64,000 nucleotides of DNA from contig JAJNNX010000049.1 of assembly GCA_023159155.1 (NCBI GenBank), positions 124,001 through 188,000 of the forward strand. The letters are read 5' to 3'. The translations under genes were made by a program, and so were the position numbers. Source of the DNA: Ustulina deusta (taxonomy: Eukaryota > Ascomycota > Sordariomycetes > Xylariales > Xylariaceae). Shown here piece by piece: positions 1 through 12,103 of the stretch; the first letter of the stretch is position 1; each line of letters starts with the position of its first letter. The notes beneath the pieces are model-generated. The model worked only from the letters and a program-made list of their open reading frames with translations, did not search any database and was not told the origin of the DNA.

Positions 1-6
1 ACCAGG

Positions 7-938
7 ATGTACGGCTCAACAATACTAGCCACCCTCCTGGGTGCCTCGACCGTCTTCGCCGCGCCAACCTGGCCGCAGGTAAACTCGGGCCTTATCAACA
101 CCGTTGGACGTGAGACCGTCTCCGACTACTTCAACCTGTTGGCCCAGAAGATCGACATCGCCAAGCTGGCTGCTTCCATACCCACATGCGACGTTTCCAA
201 GGCCCAGATACCAACCCGTAAGTTCCCTCGTGAACAAAAACACTTACCTAAAACCAAATCCCGCTAAACGTATATATCCCAGTGTCTGCCAGCCCTCTGC
301 CCGCACCAGAAGCAGGGCTTGTATTAAAGCACGTAGCCATAGGCCGCGGCACGCAGAACTACACCTGTGACGCAACGAACGCAACAGCAGCGCCGGCCCA
401 GGTCGGCGCGGTAGCAACGCTCTTCAACGCCTCGTGCATAGCAGCGAAATACCCAGATCTGCTGAACCTGCTGCCCAAGCTGGCGCTGCAGTTCGACCTC
501 CCGTTCAACGCCAAGGACACGAATGCCAAGATGGGGCCGACGGAGCTGCTCGTGTCGGGCAAGCACTTCTTCACCAACACCACGACGCCCTTCTTCGACC
601 TCGACACCCCGCGCTCCCAGATCGGCGAGGCCCCCTGCTCCAAGCTCAACGCCTCCAGCGCCCCCGCCAACGCCCCCAAGGGCCGCCAGGGCGAGGCCGC
701 CGTCCCCTGGCTCCGTCTCGGCGCCAACAGCGACGCCACCGGCGGCCTCCACCAGGTCTTCCGCGTCGAGACGGCCGGCGGCAGCGCCCCCGCCACGTGC
801 CACGGCATGCCCGCTTCGTTCGAGGTGCAATACGCCGCTGAGTACGTTTTCCCTACTTTCATTCATCCATCCCCCTGACCAAAACCTAAAAACTAAACTC
901 TGACAAAAAATAGATACTGGTTCTACGGCTCCCCTTGA
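7..938 (+). CDS. Secreted DUF3455 family protein
   Basis: Three exons, 7-217, 283-841 and 914-938, with GT-AG introns of 65 and 72 bp, give a 264-aa protein. Residues 1-18 form a signal peptide, probably cut after the Ala in VFA before APTW. The body has the DUF3455 (malate-dehydrogenase-like secreted protein) pattern: an LKHVAIGRGTQNYTC segment, then a segment with a GGLHQVFRVET motif, then the last exon supplying the usual aromatic end EYWFYGSP. Splicing the tiny third exon is needed to recover that end, which supports the model. N-x-T/S sites suggest glycosylation. The role of this family is unknown; secretion is inferred. The gene begins only 6 bases from the window edge, so its promoter is not visible. 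Very GC-rich codon use in exon 2 makes long antisense frames that I treat as shadows. Confidence 0.88.
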
Positions 939-1098
939 AAAAAAAGGGGGGGAATAAGAAGATAAGAAAAAAAAAAGGAAAAAGAAAACTAAATCTCGCC
1001 ATGAATAATGGGGGCTGTTAACAATAGGACTTTTTCAGCAGCAGCAGCGGTGAGAAAAGGATGGTGGAGTTGGATAAAAAGCAGGACGGCCATATATA

Positions 1099-1122
1099 CA
1101 TCCATCCATCCATCCATCCATT
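1099..1122. repeat. CATC microsatellite
   Basis: About five tandem CATC units followed by CATTC. Confidence 0.85.
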
Positions 1123-1164
1123 CATGTCTACTTCTCCACAGGGGCACACACACATATATACCCA

Positions 1165-1165
1165 T

Positions 1166-1202
<37 letters not shown>

Positions 1203-1204
1203 AA
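1165..1204. repeat. Compound CA/GA microsatellite
   Basis: A CA run passes directly into about twelve GA units. Confidence 0.9.
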
Positions 1205-2147
1205 GAGGAATGTCCACTTGATACGGTATAATGACAAAAGAGGCGAGAACAGCAGCAACAGTGGCATGACCATCATCTCTGCTTGGCCCTAGCGATGCCG
1301 ATGTGACGCTTCTCCCCGAGGTGACGAGAGAACGAAGGAACGCACCAACTTACGTACTGGTCACGACATGAAAGATGGGACGGGGGCACGAAGGAGATTC
1401 AGAAGGGTCCCCAAGTCTGGCGACAAACTATCTGTCTATCTATCTCGGGAAGAGGGAGGCGTTTTTGCGGAGATTTTATCATTTATTTATTTATTTTATA
1501 TTTTATTGATTCCCCTTCGACGAATATATATATATATATTTATACCACCCTCAAACTTCTGCTATCCTGTCCGTCTACCGTGAATCTGCAATGTGGCAAA
1601 ACGAAAAGAAAAAAATGCTGCTGTGATTCCGAATGTCTAGAGGTCACGTTTTCTGCCTGGTTCGGCTCATGTTCGTTGCTTAAGTAGGTACTGGTAGCTT
1701 ATGCATTCACTAGGTAGGCAGTGAGTAGGTATACAAAGCATACTAGTAGGGTAACAATCCAAGGGACACACATCCCGTCCCGCGATATCCCTCTCCAACA
1801 GGAGGGAGAGAATATCAACTCGCATCCCCAACAATCGACATAGATGAGCCCGAGCTCAATTAGTGGGAAACGTCTTTTAAAGAAAACAGTCTCTCCATCT
1901 CACTCGTATTCCCAGAGGTATCATCATCGTACATCCCCGGAACCGAGCGGGATGAGCAAAGAGCATCGCGGAATTCCCTAGATAATCCATCCCATCCCAT
2001 CCCGATCCAATCCATCCTGCAAAACTCTATTTGACGAGATCTATCCCAAGCTCCTTACCCGATCCAAGCAAGATGTAAGCAGAAAGACAGATCGATAGAT
2101 GGGTCGACATTCCACGAGCGCCCCGGCAAAAGACAGCCAGACACCTT

Positions 2148-3283
2148 TCATTCCTCCATCTCGACGTCGCCGCCACCGCCCCCCTTCCGCTTATTCTCGA
2201 GCCGCTGTTTAGTCCTCGTCTTAGCCTCCTCGACCCACTTCTCGTACGCCGCGTCGCCTCCCTCGGCAAGTTTATCCTCGACGACGCCCCTGAGGACGGC
2301 GCCGGCGAAGCCGACGAAGTTGTGTCTGCGCAGGGCGTTTTCGAACTGCCAGTCGCGGCGCTTCTGCTGCTCGCGCTCGAGCGCCTCGGCGTCGCCGATC
2401 TCGCGCGCGCGCACCCGCAGGTCGCGCACCATGGCCATGAGGTTGAAGCGGATCTCGGACAAGTCGTAGCGCGCGATGCGGCGCTGCAGCACGGCCATGA
2501 CTTTGACGGGGAACTCGGCCTCCGCGCAGGCGCCGTGGCTGATGGGCGCCGGCTGCAGGCCGTCGAGCTCGTACAGCGTGCCGTCGATGGGCGTGTAGGC
2601 GATGAAGTGGAAGGCGTCCTCGGGCTCGCCGCTCGTACGCTGCGTCTCGTCGACGAAGGGGCTGCTCTTCGCGAAGCTGTTGTGGACGTCGCGGATCAGC
2701 TCGCTGTTGCTGAGCGCCTCGCCGCGGAACTCGGGCGGCAGCACCATGGTGAAGTCGCGGAACTCGCGCAACGGCGTGCCGATGTCGATGCCGGTACTCT
2801 CGTCTCCCGCACTGCCACCGTCGCCCTCTTTGTCCTTGTTGAGAAGCACCGAGAGCAGCGCCTGTGTGCCGCACGCATTCTGGATCGTTTGCGCGGCGAA
2901 AAAGATGCGCTCCGCCGCCTCGTGGTCGAAGGTGCCGTCGAGCGGCTTGTCTGTCGCTGCATAGGGCGCATCTGTCGGGTATTTAAAGAGGAATATGACG
3001 CCGTAGACGGGGTGCAGCTCGGCGAGCACCTCGGGCTCTAGCGTGAGCAGTTCCTCAAACTGCACATCTTTGGCCCCGAGATTGTTCAGGAGGAAGGTGA
3101 AGACGCCCTACGCCGCAGACTGGTCAGTCAATCCAGAGAGACGTGCTGCCGGAGAGGCTGGTAGATTCGGGAACGGCCGGCATACCGCGTCTGACTCGAC
3201 TACACCCAGATTATTAGCCTTTCGATCCGTCCGTGTTGCGACGCCTTGGCATGCTGCTCACTGGTATTCCAACCACCACTCAT
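2148..3283 (-). CDS. uch2: Ubiquitin C-terminal hydrolase, UCHL5/UCH37 type
   Basis: Deubiquitinase of peptidase family C12; UCHL5 relatives trim ubiquitin chains at the proteasome. Reverse-strand exons: 3262-3283 (22 nt), 3186-3199 (14 nt) and 2148-3107, giving 331 aa, about the length of human UCHL5. The first exon encodes MSGGWNT, the micro-exon IESDA, and the third starts GVFTFLLNNLG. Together these rebuild the conserved N-terminus of the family, which is why I accept the 14-nt exon. The oxyanion Gln (about 88) and nucleophile Cys (about 91) lie in QNACGTQA, His about 179 in FHFIAY, and Asp about 194 in YELDG, with the usual His-Asp spacing of 15. The C-terminal 80 residues are charged and helical, ending in a Lys-rich then acidic tail, as in the proteasome-binding tail of UCHL5. 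The catalytic set is intact. Confidence 0.93.
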
Positions 3284-4000
3284 TTTCCCCCAGACCACCC
3301 TTTGCAGAGCTTCGGAGAGCTGAGTGATCGATAGACAGCAGTGTGGAAGGGGAGGTAAGACACGGCGCTGCTCTGGGTTTGGACGAGAGGAGTGCTCGGT
3401 TTGGTTGGTGCTACTCGGAAGGTTACTTTCCAGGAAGACTGTCGCAGCCCAGTGATGTCAAGAGGCTTGTTTTCTACTAGGTAGGTACGGAGTACATAGC
3501 AGCAATATCACTAGCTACAGTATAGGTATCCACTTAGGTTGTGCACCAGATTTAGATAAGCGATAAGATAAGAGAAGCAGCTGACATCAACAACATGCAT
3601 TGGAAGCTACCTGGACAACTCTGAGGAACAATGTGAAAAAGAGTACTGACATTGAACTTAAAGTAGACCACGCTTTGACGAAATTTCGTCGAGAATTGCT
3701 AGATGCTGCATATTACATCTCTGGACACCACACTATCTCAGGAGCTACGTACGTATCTCGTAAGCCAGGTTACAGCTTTGTCCTTGGATCCTTGATGTAT
3801 ATCTCGTATTGGACTGCAGCTCCTCATAGCTCCCCCCCCCCATCTATGCCAGTTGTTCTGTATTCTTCATTTCCCACGATATGATGTATTACACTGCCAA
3901 CAACAACAACAAGACCAACTTTTTTCGGAGCAAATACCACCGCAAATCCACTACCATATCTCACTACAGACATCTCACAACAATCCATGCATTGATCTTA
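3284..4000. other. Intergenic region upstream of the UCHL5-type gene
   Basis: Holds the presumed promoter of the UCHL5-type gene on its left and the 3' flank of the purine permease on its right. A TAGGTAGGTAC motif lies at about 3480. Short open frames at 3600-4100 have no recognisable features. Confidence 0.6.
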
Positions 4001-6375
4001 TCAGTCAAGGGAAGGGAGATCGTAGTCCACGTGGCGACCGTGAGGTCGGCTCGAGAGGAGCTGTATATGCTTGCCTTCAGCCGAGGCGCTGCGTGAGCCA
4101 TGGTTGATGGTGCTGTCACAATCGGCGAGCTCTATGCCATCCTTTCGAACAACCTCCGTGACATGCTCACCGAATAATTTTCGGCGAAGGAATCGTGCCC
4201 AACCCGGTAGGTCTCGTCTTCCAAAACCAAAACTGTAGACCTCCTTCTCTTGCCAGTTGGCCGGGGTTACTCTTCCACTCGTAAACTTGACCACGATCCA
4301 GATCATAGTGTTAAGAACAATGTATACCATCATACCGCTAGCGTTATTGTCAGCAAACATCAGTTTGGTGGTATCGAGCTACCTACGCAATAAGGCCGTA
4401 TGCGACACTGTAACTGAATGGCATAAATGCCAGAGTCACAAATGATGGAACGGCATCACCGATGTACTGCCAATTGATGTTGGTGACTTGGCGGATCATG
4501 AGACAGCCGACCTAGATTGTCCCTCAGTATCAACGCTTCGTCATAAAAGGGCTGAAGATTCTAAACTTACCAGAATGAGTGTCGAGCCCGTAGCCCAGGG
4601 TGGAATAGAGGCAAGGATCGGAGCAAAGAAAAGGCTGACGAGAAAGCAAAACCCAGTGGAAACTGCAGTTAGCCCAGTGCGTCCACCTTCAGCAATTCCC
4701 GCGCCACTCTCAATGAAAGCGGTGACCGGTGAGCAGCCAAATAATGAACCAATAGAGATGCATGCCGCATCAGTGCAATAGGCAATCGTTGAGCGCGGAA
4801 AGTCACCATTATCCTCGACGACGCCGCAAAACTTGGCCATGGAATACAGCGTGGCTGTACAGTCGATGATGTCAACATAGAGGAATGTCACAAGGGCGAG
4901 TGCAAACTGAGCACCACTTGTCCCTTGAAGGTTCCATTGTTGTACCGCCAGGGTTGTTTCAATCGGATGGAATGCAACGATCTGCCGAAAGAACTCATAT
5001 CGACTTTCTCCCTCTATTGTGTAGGGGAAGTAGGTGAATGACGTGTTGCGACTAGAATGTGTCAACTGAGAGCTTCAAACACAATAAGGGCATACTGACG
5101 GCCAAGAAAGAATTGATACCAGTCCAATACCAATGATGATGGCGCTTTTGACTTTGAATGCCATGAGGAAAGCGACCAATATACCACCGATACAGATTCC
5201 AATCCACATCTACCAAGCGTGAGCTTCTTCCATCGTGTTCTTAGTATGATCGAACACATACCGCAGGATTCGCCATAATCTTTCCGCTACACTCGGCGTT
5301 ATCATTCAGCAGTTCGGGAGGACAACCGCCAATCGCCAATGGTGTAGTGAAGCCTCCGGTAATTGCGCCAATGCCAGCGGAATAAGAGAGACCGATCTCG
5401 GTGAGAAAAAGTCCAATACCGACACCAGAGGCGGTTTTGATAGTAGCTGGTATCATGCGGACGAGCCATTGTCGCATCCCTGTAAGTGCCAAAAACATGA
5501 AGATGAATCCCTCAACGAAAATGGCCGTCAACGCGATACGATATGGTATAGGGCCAGATCCGCGCCAGCCAACAACTTGGTAAGTGAAATATGCATTGAG
5601 GCCCATGCCTGGTCTAGAAACGAGTTAAATAATTGCCACAATTGAGCAAATGGCAGTCTCTTAGATAGAATAAGCGCACTAACCCCAGAGCAACAGGAAG
5701 GTTGGTAAAAAATCCAAACAGAATACTAGAGAGGCCGGCTAAGGCTGCGGTTGCGGTAATTAGGTCGCGCTTCAGACCTGCGAATGTAGAAGTTAATGGC
5801 AAATCGCACTATCAAAGGACATTTCCGTGAATTAATTCAAGACTCACTAGTTTGGCAAACCGACATAGCCACGTCACCGGGGCAGCCGGGCTGGGTTCCC
5901 TCTGAACACTCGCAAGTGCCTCCAGAATCCGCGAGTATCGCAGACTGGTCTGACAGTTAAGGAATGAATATAGCATGCCGGAAGGTGTATTACTCACGTT
6001 GACGGCGATGATGTATGCCATAGTGGCGAATGTTGTCAAGCCGGCCCGGACTTCTCTAAAGAACGTGGCCCCTCGTATGGACTTTGGCTGCGCATTATCA
6101 GCAAATGGCGACCAGGCGAGTATGGAAGAGAGGACACGATGATGTGTCCAGGCCTATCGCAGTGGATGCATTCTTGACTTTGATTGCATCCCTTGAATTG
6201 CTTGCAGAGGGTCCTGGTGGGATGTTGTAGAGGCAGTGTACCGGCAACTTACATGACCTGAGCCATCGAGGCGGAAGACTCGACCGAAGGTAGATCGGTT
6301 AATCCTCTGGTCTAGGGCAGAGAATTTCTCCATAAATCCCTCAAAGCCATTCTGAATAGAGGCGAAACACAACAT
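4001..6375 (-). CDS. azgA: AzgA-like hypoxanthine-adenine-guanine permease
   Basis: Purine/H+ symporter of the AzgA branch of NCS2-like carriers at the plasma membrane. Nine reverse-strand exons: 6253-6375, 5998-6087, 5848-5944, 5684-5777, 5262-5613, 5100-5209, 4571-5051, 4387-4511, 4001-4337; all junctions are GT-AG, phases agree, and the product is 602 aa. Diagnostic segments in order: FRLDGSGH, RAGLTTFATMAYIIAVN, the Cys-rich loop ADSGGTCECSEGTQPGC, KRDLITATAALAG, PGMGLNAYFTYQVVGWRGSG, an internal IEGESRYEFF loop, and YVDIIDCTATLYSMAKFCG, as in AzgA proteins. The start is uncertain: a second Met at residue 15 (MEKFSALDQRINRS) gives a length closer to the Aspergillus protein. One small oddity is Gly where the family usually has Ala in the ALAPGMGLNAY loop, created at an exon junction. 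No frameshift or stop is seen. Confidence 0.93.
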
Positions 6376-9300
6376 CTTGACTCCTAGCTCGAGTTTCCAG
6401 CTGGCATCAACAATCTTGGTGAATAAGGGTCAAGTAAAATGACGCTAAATGCAAGAAGACGTCCAAGGGAGTAGAGTATATGATAGTATATGTCGATATG
6501 TCGGGCGTGAGGCCGGAGTCGGACGCAGGCACAAGAAACGACAGTTGTCGTGGATAATGAGGTATGACCTTTCCTTGATATTACAGATGGCTGTCTAGGC
6601 GGCGCGGCTAGAAATCAGGGCGCCAAAATCTCCGAGCCGTCAGTACTGAAGACCTATTGAGAGGGCCGAAACGAAAGTAAGAAATGCAGATGAAGAGGGA
6701 AAGAAGGATTAGTGTTGAGCCGAGGTCGAAATCAAATCAACATAGAAGAGGTTGAGGTCAACGTGAAGACCAAGGCGACGAAGAGGTAGAATAGTGGCCG
6801 CGAAAAAACGAGAGAGGAAGTATGGGACATGTAGACAAGTGAAGGGGTAGGCGGATGGGGGGTGGCCTAGCAGGTAGGTCGGTAGGTAAATGGTAGGGAA
6901 CCCGACAGACAGAGGTAGGGTGAGGTAGGAGATAGACGGCAGATGCCCGTGAAAGGTGAAGAAGGTGGACGTCGAAAGACACCTGATGCGTCCCAGCCGA
7001 GGACAAGATCGAAATTAAAGGTTGCACCAACCAGTGATAATTCTGTATAGGTACCGTGGACGTGGGGGGGCACAGGCTGCACCTACCAAGTCTACACCAC
7101 CAGAGAACCAACTAGCTGGAACGACTGCGATAACTAAGATAGGGAGGTGTGTGTGTGTGGAGAGAAAGGGTGGAGAGGATGTTTCTGGTGTGTTTGAATG
7201 CCACACGCAAACATGAGCACTTGTTGCCCGTGACGGAAGGAGCATGAGCGCGCATGGGATGGAGGAAGGCACTTGCTCTATCTACCTCTACCGCTACCTA
7301 TTTTCTACCTGTTGTGCTTGGAGTGCTGCAGGGCGGTTTGGTGCGTACCTACCTGGATATACAGCCTTCAGTGCTGGTATTCTTAAACGCGACGTGTTTG
7401 CTGGCTTGTGAAAGTGCGCTCTATAATAGCTATCTGTGCCGCTATTTGAAGCATAAATTAGAAGTATAAGTAAAGTTGCGATGCTCGATTTCTCTCGACG
7501 ATTTCCTGCTGATACTGAAAATTTAGAACAGGATTCTCAAGTCCCATTGCGTGCTTTAAATTTGTAAGGGATAGTGCAAATACCAAAGGGATGAGATATG
7601 TGTTGAAGATTTAGACCGAAGTATAAATGAGCCAGCGCAGGTTATTCAGACCTTTATTTACTTACATGTACCCCGCCCACGCAACTGAACAACAACACTT
7701 GTGACAAAAGATGTTGATGTTCGAAAGCTTGGTTCAATTCCAGTGTTCAGATATGACTTGGGCTCTCCTAAATCAGCTTTTGATTGCGGCCGAGGTGTTC
7801 TGATTTGGGGAATATATACATACTATCGCTCTCTCCAAAGACTTTGAGGACGAATCCCTTTCAGCGGCAATATTGTGGTCCTATTAGATACAAGGAGAGT
7901 ATAATAGACAGCTATCTGCATGGGTAAGCAGGTTCTTCGGTAGTCTGTCTAACTGGAACCTGTATCTACCTTGGCATGTTTATAGCTGCAGGTAATAACA
8001 ATGGAACAGCGATCTTAATACGAAAGACGCGTTAGGCGTGCCACGTTGTCGGGAGATAGAAAAGGGGGGAGCAGAATGAGTGGTCAAGATCCACGCATGG
8101 GTTTGCTCGAGCGGCCTTCTTCTGGATCAAAATTTCCTTTCGTCTGGAAATTGGCTGCTATGAGTTGTCAAGAAGTGGACTCCAGGACATGCCCATGTGT
8201 GCATACAGCAGGTTCCGGAGAAGGTCTTAATGGCCGGGCACGGCTTGTCTTTGTCAATGTGATACTTGGCAATCCTGAAATATCGTATTAGGCTTTTGGT
8301 AGTCTCACCGTGGTGTTTTCTGCGCTCGAACAGCTCTACCATAATGATATATAAACACCGGCGCGACCTTAGATTGCCATGACAACATCGCACGAACTAG
8401 AAGTGTCGTCTGTGCTGCAACTATGCCATGCAGACCCCCAGGCACCCTGCAAGTCTCCGATCGACTACTGCATAGATATCCGCAACATTGGATTTACCAG
8501 TTTGCCTTGTTACCAAGTCACTCAGCTGCCGACCCCACATTCAATCTGCAGTCACATACGTTGAAGATCCGGCCGGCCGCTAATCTTGCTTCAGACTATC
8601 TATGTGTCAAGGGAACCACGGACCTCCTATGGGCTGGAGACAGTGGGAGGGGTAGAACCGAGCTGGACGCAAACATGCAAGCTCCCTGACTAGGTGTCTT
8701 GCCTTGTCCTACATCATCGAGAACGATGAACCGACATTCGCTCTGTCGTAGGTGTAGGCAAAGGCTAGACAACGGGCGACCATGTGAGACATGCGGGAAA
8801 ATTGGTCAATTGCCGAGATCTTGGTCTCACAAAAGAGCCAATTCGCGAAGGACGAAGCGGGGACCGGGAGACGACACACCCATGCTATCATATGTTCTCT
8901 GTACAATTCGAGCCGTGCATTCTGTGGCCGTCTCACCTAGAAGATCTTCATCGCTGAGGTGACGATGCAGGCCTCTTGACTTACATGTAGTGTCCCGTGA
9001 GCTGTGGATGGGCTCCAAAATGGAGATGAACCGGATAGATCTCCTACGCAGATACAACTACACACCCGATAATGCATTTCGGGTAATGCACTCACGAGAC
9101 ACCCGGAGAATAGAATAAAAGCATGATAGTGGATGCAAGAACTGGCTGCCAGTGCAACCGTGTGGTCAATTCGGCATGGCTTGACGTGATAAGCTGTCAT
9201 ATTGAAAATCAGCTATCGCTCGTCCTTGACCTTGGAGAGGATACAGCTTGGTCAAATGGGAGGTGTCTTGGACATCTTCGGTTGGCAATGCTGAATGACA

Positions 9301-12103
9301 AAGGCGTCGGGTTGGCCCCTAAGTAGTTCGACATGTCAAACATATATTTAATTCAATACGAGAAACTGTCGTAAGATATTGAGACCCATTGCAGTGCCGT
9401 TGCTAGCTGAGCGACTCTCCGTCTATGGTTATTATTGATGCGACTGATAATGCTAAGGTAATCGACTACCAGCAGCACTCGAGTAGGGTTCATGGCCATT
9501 TGGAGGAGACATCATTGCCGCCAAGAGAGCAGTTCGCAGAAGAACATACTCCCGTGTTCGATGGAGGATGGATAATAATTACCGTTGAGCCGAACGTTTA
9601 TAGCGTCAACCGGCACATGGGGAAAGAAAAAAAAAACTGACCAGGTTTTATAAAATGAAAAAAAAAAATATTTATCGTAGGACACCACGGCCAGAATGCT
9701 CGTGGGAACAACGAGGTGTTTCACGAGTACGATCCCATACACTTACTACAACCTGCTAGTCAGGCGCAACACAATAGCGATTTGCACCAAGTCGGGCCCA
9801 TTTCGTAGTCTAGGGTCACGACGTTGCCGTTACCGAGATTGTTGAGAAACTGGCTAGCAAAAGTAGCGATGTTGCACGTAGATAAAAAACACACCGGAAT
9901 GGTTGCGTGAGCAGCTATTGAAGTTAGGTTGGGGGAATTTCGAGTAAGGTGAGCCCCGGGGCCCATGCAGTGCTTATTTGGCATCAAAGAGGTCCTTAAC
10001 AATCGTGAATACAACAATACTCTTTGAGGGTCATGTTCAGCTAACTATTTGTATGCCTTGTTGACTGAATGGGATCAGCGTGACAAAGCTGCCGAGTTAT
10101 TTTCAGCTAGAAGACTGTCGTGTGACGTAATGCAGCAATAGGAGATACTTCGACCTATCATCTAAACCGGGAACACCAATACACGGCTGGGACGGAAGAG
10201 CGTCGCAAGTGGAAGATGAATGCATGGCACAAGGATTTCAAAGCCGGAGAATTTTCGCAGCTGATGTTAGCAACCCCGAGCAAACTTGTGGTTCGGCCAT
10301 TTCACAAGGGCAGTGGCCGTCGCAGTTGTGTTCGGGTCGGATGTCTGTGACGAAATCTTGTCGAGTTTCTCGTCGAGCTAGGGATATTGTTCTCTGAAAT
10401 AAGATAGGAGACTCTGATTAGGCGCGTTCCAGTTGAGGTTGGATCGCTATGTTAGTTAAGTTAGACATAACAACTACGACCAGCAAGATAGGATATGGCC
10501 GAGAACGGAGGATCATGTTGCTTGCCATCCTATGCATGCTTACTCTGCCCCGTTGCATTGACGTGGTTGCGTTGTTAGAGTACCCAAGTCCTCTCGAATG
10601 GTATATTTGTTATTGTCCCTACCATCCGCCATCGCACACAAGCCCTCTGTCAACATGTCACCTTGTTGTCCTTTCGGCGAATCGATGGTTGATTGCTCAT
10701 ATAGGCAAGCCTCGAATCGACAATTACCCTATTGGGGAAGTAGTACAAGTGCAAGGGGCAACGTCAATGGAGGGTAACACCTGGGATTCTCCAAGGAGAC
10801 GTGTGCAGCCCCCCTGTCAACTTACATGTATACAGACATACATGCCCAGTGGGTGGTGGAATCCAGTGTGATACTCGGAGGTAAATCAATATTCGCTTGG
10901 GATATAATCAAATTCGAGAAAGCGTTGGAATACACGTGCCGGGGCTATCGACCTAAGGTGGACAGATGCAAAAACTAAATACCCACGTATAGGTAATTTC
11001 AAGAGAAATTCTCGATGGGCAGGCATATGGGCACCTCGCATGTATCAGCAGTGGATGATGACATGTGTAGATCTTGGACAACAACTTGATCTGTGCTTCC
11101 AGGAGATGAATGTGGCAGTAGAGCTTGGAGCACACAACCTATGCAATCCGGGGGAAGTTCAGGGCACACTTACGACCAGGTAATGGTCAGTCTCCCATGT
11201 GGTCACGCCGTCTTCTAATTCAAGGAACGTATTGTGCCAGTACTTAGGTACATGTACATAGGTACCTGTATGTGGTCGTGGTGAGGTTACCTAGGTAGGT
11301 ATGAAAGTACCTAACACCCGAATCCCTCTCCTACCTACATACCTACCACCTTACCTAAAGCACTTGCCTACCTAACAAGTACCTACATACATACTTACTC
11401 AAGGCCGACTTACCCACCGAGAGAAAGCGAGAAAAGACCAAGGCGGGCAGTTGCACCCGTGCTCTATTATATCGGACGCGAGTGTGACTTCCTGCAGGCC
11501 GCCTCGTTGTTCAGAATCGGGTTTGGTCCAGCTTCAGGTACGTTTCACCGGACGTTTTGTTCTCTGATGTTTGTCGCGTCTTCGTGTCATCCCCGAAGCT
11601 TCTGTCGTGATTTCTTCTCTCTCGACGTACATCGCGCCTCTGCCTCCACCTCTACAGCCACTCTCTACAGTTAGTCCCGCCGCCCCGCCAACCCTGTACC
11701 AATCCTGAAGACAAGATACTTCGTGCCATGCCCCAGATGTCCTGCATTTCTACCCTCACGATATTTGCAATCACTCCTCACCACCGAACATCCCCCTCCA
11801 GCGCTACTGCAGCCGAGGACTGTCTCGCCGTTTCAGCTGCGCCAGCCTCCTCGGCTCGCATTGGCCGGTAACAGTGTGCCGCAAGGCGACTTGGCGTTTG
11901 CCACCGCCAATTATGTTCCACACTTTGACGCAAGGCATGGCATAAATGTATGATGCGTTCAATTATTCACCTGCAAGTGCTCATGTGGACTGACCGCTTG
12001 TACCCCTACCCGCAGATTCATTTTTCTCCCTGCCATCTTCAGTCAGCCCTAGAACACAGTTGAGCAGTGCATCAGCCGCCATATTTGGCCTCAAACTGCC
12101 AAG
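6376..12103. other. 5.7-kb gene-poor region
   Basis: GC is ordinary but none of the short open frames shows a domain, splice-linked extension or codon pattern that I can support. 6376-7260 is the likely upstream region of the purine permease and has TAGGTAGG repeats near 6865-6895. 11240-11400 is packed with CCTAGGTAGGTA/TACCTACC motifs. 11460-12100 is pyrimidine-rich and probably the promoter and 5' UTR of the methyltransferase-like gene. A non-coding transcript or a lineage-specific gene cannot be excluded. Confidence 0.55.
11240..11400. repeat. Cluster of CCTAGGTAGG/TACCTACC motifs
   Basis: Degenerate tandem and inverted copies of a 4-base TAGG/CCTA unit, including the palindrome CCTAGG, fill about 160 bp. 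Similar short clusters occur near 1690, 3480, 6870, 59600 and 63230-63740. They lie only in intergenic DNA. Function unknown. Confidence 0.7.

Larger units (their letters stand above)
939..2147. other. Intergenic region with microsatellites
   Basis: No convincing gene is seen between the 3' end of the DUF3455 gene and the 3' end of the UCHL5-type gene, so this is a shared downstream region of convergent genes. It contains A-runs, CATC repeats, a CA/GA compound repeat, a TA run near 1525 and TAGGTAGG-type motifs near 1685-1735. Confidence 0.7.

Noticed and set aside
324..866. Long antisense open frames opposite the DUF3455 gene (180 and 167 codons)
   Set aside because: They arise from the very GC-rich codon use of exon 2 on the plus strand and show only Ala/Gly/Glu-rich text.
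2272..3041. Open frames of 200 and 239 codons overlapping the UCHL5-type gene
   Set aside because: Shadow frames, Arg/Ala-rich, with no domains; the UCH frame has the complete catalytic set.
10449..10871. 140-codon frame in the gene-poor region
   Set aside because: No domain, no signal peptide of good quality, no splice partner, and composition like chance translation.
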